Shown here: piece by piece, positions 33,180-45,342 of the stretch | How positions within the stretch are numbered: the first letter of the stretch is position 1 | How the letters are laid out: every line of letters starts with the position of its first letter | Assembly: GCF_024166365.1 (NCBI RefSeq) | Contig: NC_064820.1 | Span: forward strand, 145,534,001 to 145,598,000 | Direction: 5' to 3' | From: Elephas maximus indicus | Taxonomy: Eukaryota > Chordata > Mammalia > Proboscidea > Elephantidae | Length of the DNA stretch: 64,000 nucleotides | Made by a program: the position numbers and the translations under genes | The notes under the pieces: generated by a model | The model's database searches: none | What the model saw: the letters and a program-made list of their open reading frames with translations, nothing else | What the model was told of the DNA's origin: nothing

Positions 33180-34000
33180 AGAACTGAAGGCACTTAACGA
33201 AGAAATTCAAGCTACACTTAAGGCCCTGGCAAAAAACAAGCCTCCAGGAATTGACAGAATACCAATCGAAACATTTTGACAAAAGGAGGCAATGCTGTAG
33301 GTGCTCACTCCTCTATCCATGAAATTTGGAAGACGGCTATCTGGCCAACTGGCTGGAAGAGATCCATATTTTTGCCCATTCCAAAGAAAGGTGATTCAAG
33401 GAAATTCAGAAATCATAGAACAATATCATTAATATCACAGTTAAAATTTTGCTGAAGGTAATTCACAAATGGTTGCCAGCAGTAGTATATCCATAGGGAA
33501 CTGTTGGAAATTCAAGCTGGATTCAGAAGAGGACATGAAATGAGGGATAGCACTGTTGATGTCAGATGGATCTTGGCTGAAAGCAGAGAATACCAGAAAG
33601 ATGTTTACCTGTGTTTTATTGTCTATGCAAAGGCATTTGACTGTGTGGATTATAACAAATCATGGATATCATTGAGAAGAATGGCAATTCCAGAACACCT
33701 AATTGTGCTCGTGAGGAACTTGTATATAGACTAAGAGGCAGTCAGGCCTTCAAACTGAACAAGGGGATACTGCATGTTTTAAAATCAGGAAAGGTGTGAG
33801 TCAGAGTTGTATCCTTTCACCATACTTATTCAATCTATATGCTGAGCAAATAATCCAAGAAGCTGGACTATATGAAGAAGAACGCGGCATCAGCATTCGT
33901 GGAAGACTCATTAACGACATGCAATATGCAGATGACACAATCTTGCTTGCTGAAAGTGAAGAGTACTTGAAGCATTGACTGACGAAGATCAAAGACTACA
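33180..34000 (+). pseudogene. RTE reverse transcriptase remnant
   Basis: Frame 33504-33734 carries 'QAGFRRGHEMRDSTVDVRW' and motif A as 'YAKAFDCVDYNK'. Frame 33796-33978 carries 'LSPYLFNLYAEQIIQEAG' and an intact active-site block 'YADDTILLAES', then ends at a TGA after 'EEYLKH'. Upstream near 33230 the 'KNKPPGIDRIPIET' block is in another frame. The copy is dead through these interruptions, although both catalytic Asp codons of the YADD box remain. Confidence 0.85.
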
Positions 34001-34704
34001 GCCTTTAGTATGGATTACACTTTAACATAAAGAAAACAAAAATCCCCACAACAGGACCAATAAGCAACATTATGATACACTGAGAAAATATTGAAGTTGT
34101 CAAGGATTTGATTTTATTTGGATCAACAACCAATGCCCATGGAAGCAGCAGACAAGAAATCAAACTACGTATTGCATTGGGCAAATCTGCTGCAAAAGAC
34201 CTCTTTAAAGTGTTAAAAAGCAAAACGTCACCTTGAGGACTAATGTGTGCCTGACCCAAGCCATACGGTATTTTCAGTCACCTCATATGCACATTAAAGG
34301 TGGACAATCAATAGGAAGATGGAAGAAGAATTGATGCCTCTGAATTAACAGTGTTGGCAAAGATTACTGAATATACCATGGATGCCAGAAGAATGAACAA
34401 GTATGTCTTGGAAGAAGTACAGCCAGAACGCTCCTTAGAAGCAAGGGTGGTGAGACTTTGTGTCAAGTATTTTGGACATGTTATTGGGGGGACCATTCCC
34501 TGGAAAAGGACATCATGCTTGGTAAACTAGAGGGCCTGCGAAAGAGAGGTAGACCCTAAATGAGATGAATTGACAAAATGGCTGAACAAATGGGCTAAAA
34601 CATAGCAACAATTGTGAGGATGGTGCAGGACCAGGCAGTATTTCATTCTGTTGTGCATGGGGTAGCTATGAGTCGGAACTGATTCCACAGCACCTACAAA
34701 ACAA

Positions 34705-34905
34705 AGCAGTGGAATACAATTATAGGGCAATAAGCAGGGGTGTGACATGACCTGACTTACATGTTTAAAAGTGTGCTTTGGCTGCGGTGAAGAGACTGCA
34801 TTATGGGAAAGTAAAAAAAAAAAAAAGAGTGGCAATAATACAGACAGAAGTGTAAATGAATTCTGGATATCTTCAGGAGGTAGTGTCAATGCTAACAGAT
34901 AGGGA
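34705..34905 (-). mobile_element. L2 LINE, antisense, continuation
   Basis: 'gcaggggtgtgacatgacct' and 'gtgctttggctgcggtgaag' continue the antisense L2 that stops at 31325. A 14-base A-run is at about 34812-34825. Confidence 0.7.
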
Positions 34906-35398
34906 AGAATGAGAGGAGCCTTTCATATAGCTGACTCACCCAACTCTTGTTGACCCATAATTAATAGATCAATACATTGATCTCCTAATGGTCCTGATAA
35001 ACTTCCTCAACTATGTTCCCTAGACCTGGCCTAATTCAGGAAATGTGCGTCAGGCAGACTATTTTCTCCCTCAGCCTGGACTGTATTTTTCTGTTATGCA
35101 GCCCATGATCACATTAGGATTTCTGGAAAATACAGGACCTTTTGAGCTCTCAATCAACACAGAGAATATCCTGTATGTATGTCTCTAACGCACTGAAGCT
35201 AAATGCAGGACTTCATATTTGCTTGTACCGAATTCTTCTCGCTGAATTCATCCCGTCACCCAGGAGCTCTCTTTGCTCCCTCCATCTTTAACTTTCTCTT
35301 TCCCACCTACCTTATCCCCAAAGCCTCTACCTTTGAATTAACCACTGAATTAATTTTCAAACATCAGTAGGCCCGGAGGGGTCAGCAATGGTTCAATC
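34906..35398. other. Unique sequence
   Basis: No repeat or exon recognised. It ends at the target duplication of the following L1. Confidence 0.5.
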
Positions 35399-35415
35399 TA
35401 GGACTGGATATTCTT

Positions 35416-35804
35416 TTTTTTAGTTTTTGTGTATTGATGCTATTTTATTTATTTATTTATTGTACTTTAGATGAAGGTTTACAGAGCAAACTAGCTTCTC
35501 ATTAAACAATTAACATACACACTGTTTTGTGACATTGGTTGCTAACCCCATGATATGTCAACCCTCTCCCTTTCTTGAACTCGGGTTCCCCATTACCAGC
35601 TTTCCTGTCCCCTCCTGTCTTCTTGTCCTTGCCTCTGTGCTGGCATGACCATTTAATCCCCTTTTGTTTTATGGGTCTGTCTAATATTGGACTGATGGGT
35701 GAACCTCAGGAGTGACTTTATTACTGAGCTATAACAGTGTCCGGGGGCAATACTCTCAGGGTTTCTCAAGTCTCTGTCAGACCAGTAAGTCTGACATATG
35801 TTTG

Positions 35805-35862
<58 letters not shown>

Positions 35863-38800
35863 TGTGTGTGTGTGTGAGTTAGAATTTTGTTCTACATTTA
35901 TCTCCAGCCCTGTCCAAGACCCTCTATTGGGATCCCTGTCAGAGCAGTTGGTGGTATTAGTCAGGTGCCATCTAGTTGTGCTGGACTCAGCCTGATGGAG
36001 GCTATTGTAGTTGTGGTCTATTAGTCCTTTGTGCTAATCTTTCCCTTATGTCATTGGTTTTCTTCTTTCTTGCTCCTGATGGGGCGAGACCAGTGACGTA
36101 TCTTAGATGGCCAGTCTCAAGCTTTTAAGATTCCAGGCGCTACCCACCAAAGTAGAATGTAGAACATTTTCCTTATAAACTATGTTACACCAATTGAGCT
36201 AGATGTTCCCTGAGACCATGGTCCCCACAGCTCTCAACCCAGTAATTCGGTCCCTCAGGGAGTCTGGATGTCTGTGGAGCTTCCATGGCCTTGCCTTGGA
36301 CAAGCTGTGCTGGCTTCCCCAGTACTGTGTACTGTCTTACCTTTCACCAAAGTTACCACTTACCTATTGTCTATTTAGTGTTTTTCCTTTCCCACCCTCC
36401 TTCGTAACCATCAGAAATTGTTTCTTTTTGTGTGTACATCTTTTCATGAGTTTTTATTGTGTCAGTCTCATACAATATTTGCCTTTAGTGATTGATTTAT
36501 TTCACTCAGCAAAATGCCCTCCATGTTGTGAGATTCTTTGCAGATTCATCATTGTTCTTTATTGTTGCACAGTATTCCGTTGTGTCTATGTACCATAGTG
36601 TGTTTATCCATTCATCTGTTGTTGGGCACCTAGGTTGTTTTCATTTGCTATTGTGAACAATGCTGCAACGAACATGAGTGTGCATTCATCTATTTGTGTT
36701 ATGGATCTTATTTTTCTAGGATATATTCCTAGGATTGGGATTACTGGATCATATGGTATTTCTACTTCTAGCTTTTTAAGGAAGCGCCATATCATTTTCC
36801 AAAATGGCTGTACCATTTTGCATCCCCACCAGCAGTGCATAAGAGTTCCAATCTCCCCACAGCCACTCCAACATTTGTTGGGGTGAGATGGTATCCATTG
36901 TGGTTTTCATTTGTATTTCTCTTTTTTTTTTTAATGGCTAGAGATTGTGAGCATTTCCTCATGTGTCTGTTAGCCGTTTGAGTATCTTCTTTGGTGAAGT
37001 GTCTATTCATACCCTTTGCCCATTTTTTAACTGGATTATTTGTAGAGGTGTTGGATTTTCCTGCAAATTTTAGAGATTAGAACTTTGTCAGATTTGTCAT
37101 GGCCAGAAATTTTTTTCCCAGTCTATGGGTTCCCTTTTTATTCTTTTGGTGAAGTGTTTTGCTGAGCATTAGTGTTTAATTTTCAGACGATCCCAGATAC
37201 CTAGCTTATATTCTGGTGATTGTGTATTGTTAGTTATGGTTTGTATCCTGTGAATGCTGTGTATTAGGGCCTCTAGCATTGACCCTATTTTTTCTTCTGT
37301 GATCTTTTTTAGCTTTTGTTTTTATATATAGGTCTTTGATTAATTTTGAATTAGTTTTTGTGTATGTTGTGAGGTATGGGTCCTGTTCCTTTTTTTTTGC
37401 AGATGTACATCCAGTTTTGCCAGCACCACTTGTTAAAAAGACTGTCTTTTTTTTTCCCATTTTATAGACTTCAGGTCTTTGTTGAAGAAAATCAGGTGAC
37501 CATAGGTGGATGGATTTACATCTGGGTGCTCAATTCTGTTCCAGTGGTCAATATATCTGTCACCGTACCAGTACCAGGCTTTTGACTACCATAGCTATAC
37601 GGTTTTTTTTTTTGTTGTTGTTAGGAGGTCAGGTAGTGCGAGTCCTCCTACTTTATTCTTCTCCAATAGTGCTTTACTTACCCAGGACCTCTTCCCATTC
37701 CACATAAAGTTAATTAGTTTTTCGATCTCTTTAAAGAATGCTGTTGGTATTTGGATTGGGATTGCATTGTATTTGTAGACTGCTTTGGGTATTTTTTTTT
37801 AATTTTTTTGGGTAGAATTGATATTTTCACAATGTTAAGTCTACCTATCCATAAGCATGGTATGTTTTTCCAGATATATGTCTCTTTTGGTTTCTTGCAG
37901 TAGTGTTTTTTAGTTTTTTTGTATAGACCTTTTACACCCCTGGTTAGATTTATTCCTAAGTATTTTATTTTTTTACTGGCTATTATAAATGGTATTATTT
38001 TCCTAATATCATTTTTGTCATTCTCTTTGTTGGTGTATAGGAATCCAACTGATTTTTGTATGTTTATCTTATATCCTGCGACTCTGCTGAATCTTTCTAT
38101 TAGTTCCAGTAGTTTTCTCAAGGAGTCTTTTGGATTTTCTTATAGTATCATATCATTTGCAAATAGGGACAGTTTTACTTCTTCTTTACCAATTTAAATG
38201 TCCTTTATTTCTTCTTCTTGCTTTATTGCTCCAGCTAGGATTTCCAGGACAATATTAAATAGGAGTGGTGATAAAGCACATCCTTGTCCTATTCCTGTTC
38301 TCAACAGGAATGTTTTCAGCTTCCCTCAATTAAGAATGATGTTGGCCATTGGTTTTGTATAGATGCCCTTTATTGTGTTGAGGAATTTCCCTTCTATATT
38401 TTATTGAGAATTTTTAACACGAATGGTTGTTGGACTTTGTAGAATGCCTTTTCTGTGTCAATTGAGATGACCATGTGATTGTTTTATTTTATTTATGTGG
38501 TGGATTACGTTGACTGTTTTTTTAATGACGAACCATCCTTGCACATACCCGGTATGAATTCCACTTGATTGTGGTGTATTATTTCCTTGATATGATGCTG
38601 AATTCTACTGGCTAGAATTTTGTTGAGAATTTTAGCGTCTATATTCCTGAGAGATATTGGTCTGTAATTTTCTTTTTTTGTGGTGTCTTTGCCTGATTTT
38701 GCTATCAGGGTTATGCTGGCTTCATGGAATCAATTAAGAAATATGCCTTCCTTTCTATGTTCAGAAATAGTTCAAGTAGTACTGTTGTAAGCTCTTCTCT

Positions 38801-39401
38801 GAACATTTGGTAGAATTCTCCAGTGAAGCCATGTAGGCCAGGGCTTTTTTTTGGCAGGGCGGGGGGGTGGGGGAGTTTTTAAATTACCTTTTCATTTTCT
38901 TCTCTTGTTATGGGTCTGTTTAGATTTCCAACTTCAGCTTGTGTTAGTTTGGGTAGGTAGTGTGTTTCTAGAAACTTGTCCATTTCTTCTAGGTTTTCAA
39001 ATTTGTTAGAGTATAGTTTTTCATAGTACTCTGTTATGATCCTTTTTATTTCATTTGGGCCTGTTGTAATATCCCCCATTTCATTTCTTATTTGGGTTAC
39101 TGTTGTCCTCTCCTGTTTTTCTTTTGTCATTTTGGCCAATGATTTGTTGATTTTGTTGATCCTTTCAAAGAACCAACTTTGGGTTTTGTTGATTCTTTTT
39201 ATTGTTTTTCTATCCTCTATTTAATTTATTGCTGCTCTGATCTTTATTATTTTCTTTCTTCTGGTGGCTGTGGGCTTCTTTTGCTGTTCTCTTTCTATTT
39301 GTTTGAGTTGTATAGCTAATGTTTTGATTTTGTCCCTTTCTTCTTTTTTGATGTGTGCATCTATTGTTATAAATTGACCTCTGAGCACTGCCTTTGCTGT
39401 G
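35416..39401 (-). mobile_element. L1, antisense, 5'-truncated, about 4.0 kb
   Basis: It starts with a T-rich tail and 'gtactttagatgaaggttta' (complement of the L1 3' terminus) and ends in the ORF2 endonuclease-RT linker at 'cactgcctttgctgtg'. Flanking 17-mers 'taggactggatattctt' (35399-35415) and 'taggactgggtattctt' (39402-39418) differ at one base. Minus-strand frames show '[19 protein letters not shown]' (39139-38879) and '[19 protein letters not shown]' (38121-37714), pieces of ORF2 separated by stops. A TA/TG microsatellite has grown inside the 3'UTR. Confidence 0.95.
35805..35877. repeat. (TA)n/(TG)n microsatellite in L1 3'UTR
   Basis: About 24 TA units with a short interruption, then a T-run and a short TG run. 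Confidence 0.95.
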
Positions 39402-39418
39402 TAGGACTGGGTATTCTT

Positions 39419-40889
39419 AAGAGAGGAAAAAGATGATTTAGATTTTAGATTTAACAAATAATTTACCTAGTTTTTTTTTTTTTTTTTTTTTTGCTATTAG
39501 TGAATTGGAATACTTTACATTTCATAAATCCACTTGAATATCAAATACTCAACTGGGTAGCTAAGTTAACGAAACAATAAATGTGCTAATGTGAGACATA
39601 ATTATTCTTAGGAAATGAGGGTATGAACAGTATGAATGAAGAGTGGTTTGGGATTTTTCTAAAGGTACTGCACAGTTTTGACAATTTGCCTTTGGTTACT
39701 TACCAGTGCAGGTACTTATGGAAACCATTCTTAGTATAATTTAGATCTTTAACATATGCCAACATAAAGTATGCCAAACCTTCCCAATAACTGCTTAGGG
39801 CCTTTAGTAGTCCCATTATTTTTACCTGGGTTTTCTGCCTCCTTCCTAGAATGTGTCCATAGAGGAGGGAAATGTTTAAACACCACATTTCTGTGGCACT
39901 TCTCCCACTGACCCTTCCATTTCTCCTCTTCTACTCTGTACTACTCCCCTTCCCCAAGCAAATAAAAATGGACAGAGGACAGGCAAGCAAAACAAACATC
40001 TGGTTTTCTCTACTCTGGAATTTTGTAATTTTGTCAAGCTATGGGCAGGAGACAAACCACTTGTTTAAAGATGTGGGCCAATGAATTCTTATTGGTTTAC
40101 CAGAATGATCAAATTCAACTTTATAAATTCATCATATTACTTAAGATTTATTTGTTGGTAAAGCCAAACCTATGTAAGTAATCATGAGATAGTAATAACA
40201 GATTATTCAACATAATTGCATACAGATTTTCTAGCATTAATTGAAAACATTATATTTTTTTTCTCAAATAAATGAACAGTTTTCATTTAAATGTTTTTTT
40301 TAAAGTTATAGTTTCAGAAGATGAAGGGATGTAAGAATGAGCAAAAGAAGCCAATAGTCTTATAAGGCACAGATATGATAAAGAAAAGGCTTAAGCAGAG
40401 TGTTGTATTAAAATACAGAAAAAACACACTGTAAGTTAAAAAGGATCTAATGCCTATTAAGCTGGCTTATGTTTCTGAAATATTTATTGTGATAAATTCT
40501 TTGTAAGCCCTGTTCTGTAGTTAGTGGGGATGGCTTCAGCTCAACCATCATGCTCTATCAAAGACAGTTTTCGAAGATGACCTTCATGAACAAATTAGAT
40601 GGCCTACACTAGGATTTATTTTAGATATATCTGCCTGAATATCAAGTTTAAAGAAATGAAAACTATTTGTCACTTCAGAGCTGCTGATATCTGCTCCCTA
40701 CAATCTCAAGATCAGTGAAATAAATGTTTATAATCTGTGCATATACAGGATTCAGGCATTGCAGTTTGGAAGATTTTTTTTTTTTTTCCTTCATGTGGAA
40801 ACATTTAAAGGTCTTTTATAATATATGCTCTTAACTAAAAATAAAGAAGTTCTTATTATATCTATATTTATATTTTCTATCTTTTTGTG
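39419..40889. other. Unique sequence
   Basis: A T-run at about 39471-39492 and another near 40772-40786. No repeat family recognised. It contains the candidate exon at 39704-39845 (minus strand). Confidence 0.5.
39704..39845 (-). other. Candidate exon with consensus splice sites (downstream)
   Basis: On the minus strand a pyrimidine-rich stretch and 'acacattctag' (AG at 39847-39846) precede 142 bases that end 'cctgcactg' at 39704, followed by 'gtaagt', a full-consensus donor. One frame is open across the segment ('YWEGLAYFMLAYVKDLNYT') but matches no protein I know. It is on the same strand as, and downstream of, the stronger candidate at 41590-41833. No promoter or terminal exon was found, so this is a suggestion only. 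Confidence 0.25.
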
Positions 40890-41008
40890 AACCTACCCAG
40901 CAGCTACATGTGAGAAAAACCCGGTGATCTGCTCCTGTAAAGATTACAGCCTAGAAAACACATGGGTTACTATGAGTCAGAATTGACTCTACAGCACCGA
41001 AGAGCAAC
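40890..41008 (+). mobile_element. AfroSINE (long type), 3' half
   Basis: 'gcagctacatgtgagaaaaa', 'cctgtaaagattacagccta' and 'atgagtcagaattgactcta' follow the long AfroSINE from its insert to its core. The tRNA-like head is missing. Confidence 0.75.
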
Positions 41009-42229
41009 ACCAATCTTTTTGTATTGCATTTCTTTAATACAGAGACTATTCTCAATAGTCCCTAGTAAAAAATTACAATATATTTTCTGGGTCCCATTTC
41101 TTTTCTAGACATTTTTTTTCAGCGAATCTCAAAATAAAGGGTGAATAAACTTTATTAAGTAAAAAATATGAGCGCTGTCAAATTTCTCTTGATAAACATT
41201 TTTAGCATTCCCTAATGACCATGATGATGAAATACACATATATATTTGCTTATGAAATGAAGTTCCTTAAAGCAGAGCACAAACAAGACTCACATATTAA
41301 CTACACAATAAGGATTCAATAAAGATTTAAAAAGCATCCAATAATCTAATGCAACCATGAGATGCTTTCTTAAAATAATTACAAAAGATTCATAACCTGT
41401 AAAAAGCCCATGGAACAAATTTAGTAGAAATGGAATAACTATAACAAGAAGAGACAATAATGAAAATAAAGACACATCTCCTTCTCTTTAAGCATCATTT
41501 CCAAAAGCTTTCCAACAAACAAGAAAAACCACATTGTCAATGTTTATTTCTGTTATGTGAGCACTCCAAATAAAAGGTTCTTCACTTACCTGCTGCACTT
41601 CTCTCCTCTGCTTCTGCTCCACCCAGGTAGCCTGCTAGTTTCCAGTCTCACCGTGAACTTTACCATCAGCTCTGAAACTCCCATCTGACCGGAATTTCCA
41701 TCAGGCAATCTCCACTATCTCCTGATTATTAATTCCAGACCTCTCTTGTTCAGGGGTCCAAGGCACTAGGAAAAATATCTAGGCCCATTGCCTCAGCATC
41801 CTAGATGGAATGGAAGGCAGTCACTGGGTTTTGCTGAGAAATAAAGAAAAAAAAAACCTACTTTCTACTATGAGCAAAAATGGAAAGTGTCTTCCTGAGC
41901 ACTCCATGTATACAGAAAGGCTATTCAAGAAATGCTATGCCCCAAGAGGAAGCAGAGCTCTTTGGGATGAAAGCAATATTTAACAAGCCTTGGAAAGACT
42001 GCTTATAAAAGAGACTCATGACTACATAGCTGTTTGTTGAAGTGGTGGGGTGGGCCAGAGAAATGTAAGCATGACTGTCAGCCCTAACTACTTACTCTTC
42101 TTTCCTAACCTAGCCCTCTTTCTGTGTGGCTGTCCACATACGTCCTGTTACACACATACACACATACGCACAAAACATACAATGAAAACACTAAATATTT
42201 TCAGGAGGAGTGTGGTCTGACTGTTAAGC
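41009..42229. other. Unique sequence containing a candidate exon
   Basis: No repeat family recognised. The part at 41590-41833 has unusually good splice signals on the minus strand and a more GC-rich composition than its surroundings. Confidence 0.5.
41590..41833 (-). other. Candidate non-coding or 5' exon with consensus splice sites
   Basis: On the minus strand the acceptor is 'ttttttctttatttctcag' (AG at 41835-41834) with a long pyrimidine tract. The 244-base segment ends 'gtgcagcag' at 41590 and is followed by 'gtaagtgaag', a full-consensus donor. All three frames are closed near the acceptor, so it cannot be an internal coding exon. It would suit a 5'UTR or lncRNA exon. An ATG in the second half opens 32 codons that run to the donor, beginning 'MGVSELMVKFTVRLE'. 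I recognise no gene. Confidence 0.35.
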
Positions 42230-42240
42230 TATAACAAAAA

Positions 42241-42435
42241 TACTCAAACCAAAAACGAAACCCACAGCTGTCGAGTTGATTCCAACTCATAGCAACCCCA
42301 TATAGTTTCCAAGGCTGTAAATCTTTATGGAAGCAGGTTGCCACATCTTTCTCCCATGGAGCTGCTGGTAGTTTCAAATTGCCAACCCTTGGTTTAGCAG
42401 TAAAGAAATTTAACCACTGCACCACCAATGATTCT
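42241..42435 (-). mobile_element. AfroSINE (long type), antisense
   Basis: The target duplication 'tataacaaaaa' is at 42230-42240 and 42436-42446. The insert 'gtaaatctttatggaagcag' marks the long type. The head is at the right end. Confidence 0.92.
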
Positions 42436-42679
42436 TATAACAAAAACAGAGAATGAGAATTTATGAGGCATCTCCTATGATGTCTACTTATATAAATTAC
42501 TGATTGTTATTGTTTAGTCCTGCTCTGTTAGTTGAGTAGAAAAGAAATGCATGGTAAACGTCTCAAATGGGATAAGACTAAGGGACCTCACTGCCATTTT
42601 CCACTCTATTGTGAGAGCCATTGCATATAATAATATTTGCTCTGGAAAGAGAATGAGAAGGAATGTGTCCATGCAAATA

Positions 42680-42917
42680 CTGAACTACCTATACTTTGGA
42701 CATGCTATCAGGAGGGATCTGTCCATGGAGAAGAACATGATGCTTGGTAAAGTAGACGGTCAGCAAAAAAGAGGAAGACCCTCAACCAGATGGGTTGACA
42801 CAGCGGCTGCAACAATGGGCTCAAGCATAACAACAATCCTGAGGATGGCACAGGACCAGGTAGTGTTTTGTTCTGTTGTACTTAGGTCAGAACTGACTTA
42901 ACGGTACCTAACAACAA
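42680..42917 (+). mobile_element. RTE LINE, 3' end fragment
   Basis: It contains 'tatactttggacatgctatc', 'aagaggaagaccctcaacca' and the terminus 'ggtacctaacaacaa'. It is truncated to about 240 bp. The open frame that runs into it from 42551 is accidental upstream of the RTE. Confidence 0.85.
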
Positions 42918-43463
42918 TTCCAGTATCTGGTAGGTATTCCTTCTAACAACGAAGATATCTCCTTGCCTCAGCTGTGAGAAAATGCAAAAACAAATTTTCT
43001 GTCGTAAGTGTCTATCTCATCTGGAGAGGGGGCATATTTTTTATCAATTTCCCTCCATTCTATCACATTATTACATTTTTATCGTCTTGATTTTTGTTGC
43101 ATTTGTTTGATAACTCAACTTAGAAGTAGGTGGGGTACGAAGAAATAAATGTCAATAGAAAATATTTTTAAAAATACAAGAAACAGAAAAAATGTATAAA
43201 CCACAAATAAACTATACTACAATGATATTATAATTCTCTGGCTAAATGTAAGAAACTCAGAGTCAAGAAGAAGTAAAAAAACAAACAAAAGAAAAACCGA
43301 TTAAACACAATGTAATTGTAAGATTATGCACAATATAAAAGTGACAGGTGAAATGAACATGTTACCATTTCTAGTACACAGGTATTTTACTTTGAAGTCA
43401 AGATTTTATTGAATGTTATAAAAGTAAGGAGTTATTGAAGTCATTTTTTCTATTAAACAGCAT
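42918..43463. other. Unique AT-rich sequence
   Basis: Nothing recognised. It lies between two RTE 3' ends that point toward each other. Confidence 0.5.
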
Positions 43464-44840
43464 TTGTTGTTGTTGTAAAGTGCCATCGAGTCAGTTCTGA
43501 CTCATAGCGACACCAGACACAGCAGAAAAAACGTCACTTGGTCCTGGGCCATCCTCACAACAGTAGGTATCTTTGAGCCCTTTTTTGCAGCCACTGAGCC
43601 AATCCATCTTGGTGAGGCTCTTCCTCTTTTTCGCTGACCGTCTATTTTACCAAGCATGATGTCCTTCTCTAGAGATTGGTCTGTCCTGATAACAATTCCA
43701 AAGTAAACAAGATGAAGTCTTGTCATCCTCGCTTCTAAGAAGCATTCTGGCTGTACAGACAGATTTGTTCGTACTTCTGGCAGTCCATGGTATATTCAAT
43801 ATTCTTCGACAACATCATAACTCAAGTGCATCACTTATTCAGTGTTCATTTTTCATTGTCTGGCTTTTGTATGCACATGAGGCAGCTGAAAATACCATGG
43901 CTTACATCAGGCATACCTTAGTCATCAAAGTAACATCTTTAATTTTCAAGATTTTAAAGAGGTTTTTTGCAACAGGTTTGTCCAATGTAATACGTCATTT
44001 GATTCCTTGACTACTGCTTCCATGGGAAAGGATTATAGATCCAAGTAAAATAAAATCCGTGACAACTTCAATATTTTCTCTGCTTATCATGTTGCTGCTT
44101 ACAGGTCCAGTTGTAATGATTTTTGTTTTTTTTATGTTGTGCAATCCATACTGAAGTTTGTTGTTTTAGAAATTCTTCAGTAAGTGCTTCAAGTCCTTTT
44201 CACTATTAGCAAGCAAGATTGTCACCCGCATATCTCAGGTTTATCTCAGGTTGTTAATGAGTGCTCCTCCAATCCTCATGCCATATTCGTCTTCATACAG
44301 TCCCATTTCTCAGATTATTTGCTCAGCATAAGATTGAATAAGTATGGTGAAATGATACAATCCTAGTTGACACCTTTTCTGATTTTCGACCACACAGTTT
44401 CCCTTTGTTCTGTTCAAATGACTGCATCTTGGTCTACGTACAGATTCCGTATGAGCACAATTGAGTGTTCTGGAATTCCCATTCTTTCCATAATTTGTTA
44501 TGATCCTCACAGTTGAATGCCTTTGCATAGTCAATAAGACACAGGTAAACATCTGCTGGCCAGACAACACGGCACCATAGACTATGCCATCCCTCCACAG
44601 CAAAGACCCAAAAAACTAAGTAAAACAGAGACAAATGTCATTCCTGGAACCTGAAGTGCCAAATGAAGAGATAAAGAACTCAGCCAAACAACGAATGGAA
44701 TAAGAAACTGCCAAAGAAGAGAGAGCAAGGAGAGATATGTATGGAGGTCCCCTATCAGCAAACACAGCACGGATTTGCCATCTTGGACTCCTGTCAGAGA
44801 TCTGAGGACAGGGAGCACAGGAAAGCAGTTTCACGGAGCT

Positions 44841-45248
44841 CCCAGCAGGAGATAGAGTACCTGGTAACCAGAGATACATGCTTTCTCACCCTCTATCCTC
44901 TCCCTGCTGCTCTATCTCCATGCTTCCTGGCTGGCAGCAGTGGCTCAGCTGGCCAGGAAGTGCAGCATCCATGCTGCTTAGATTGGCCAGACCCACATTG
45001 GAGATTGGCGGACAGGCAGTAAGGGAAAGAAGCTTCAGGAAGTTCCCAGCAGGAGACAGAGTACCCAGTAATGAGTGATATACACTTTCCTAGCCCTCAG
45101 CCTTCTTCCCCCAACCCCTTCGGCCTACTCTGCTTTCTGCCAGCCACAGCCAGGAGGCAACTGCTTCGGCCCCAGGCTGCTTGGATTTGCCTCGCCTACT
45201 TTTTTTTTACACTGGCTGGCTCCCTGAGCTGGTGTTGCTTCTGTCCGT
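44841..45248 (+). repeat. Tandem monomers (about 204 bp) in outer L1 5' region
   Basis: 'cccagcaggagatagagtac' at 44841 recurs as 'cccagcaggagacagagtac' at 45045, a 204-bp spacing. Further matching points include 'gctgcttagattggccagac' and 'gctgcttggatttgcctcgc'. Two units are clear. Less regular related units may follow to about 45780. In mouse L1 such monomers carry the promoter; a similar role here is inference. Confidence 0.7.
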
Positions 45249-45342
45249 TTCTTCTGGTTTCTTCAGTGCCTCCCACCACCTCCCCCTCCTTTCTCTTGAA
45301 CACCTGACTCTGTGTACCATCTGTGCTTCTTCTTGAAAGGCT

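Larger units (their letters stand above)
31496..34704 (+). mobile_element. Near full-length RTE LINE
   Basis: About 3.2 kb containing the whole family architecture: the 5' module (31496-31760), APE endonuclease, linker, reverse transcriptase and the 3' terminus ending 'cacctacaaaacaaa'. It is the most complete RTE in the window and shows what is missing in the short copies. Stops and frameshifts interrupt it repeatedly, so it is not active. It lies within an L2, immediately downstream of an AfroSINE. Confidence 0.9.

Noticed and set aside
42551..42901. 116-codon open frame as a gene
   Set aside because: Its second half is an RTE 3' end and the first half has no recognisable content.
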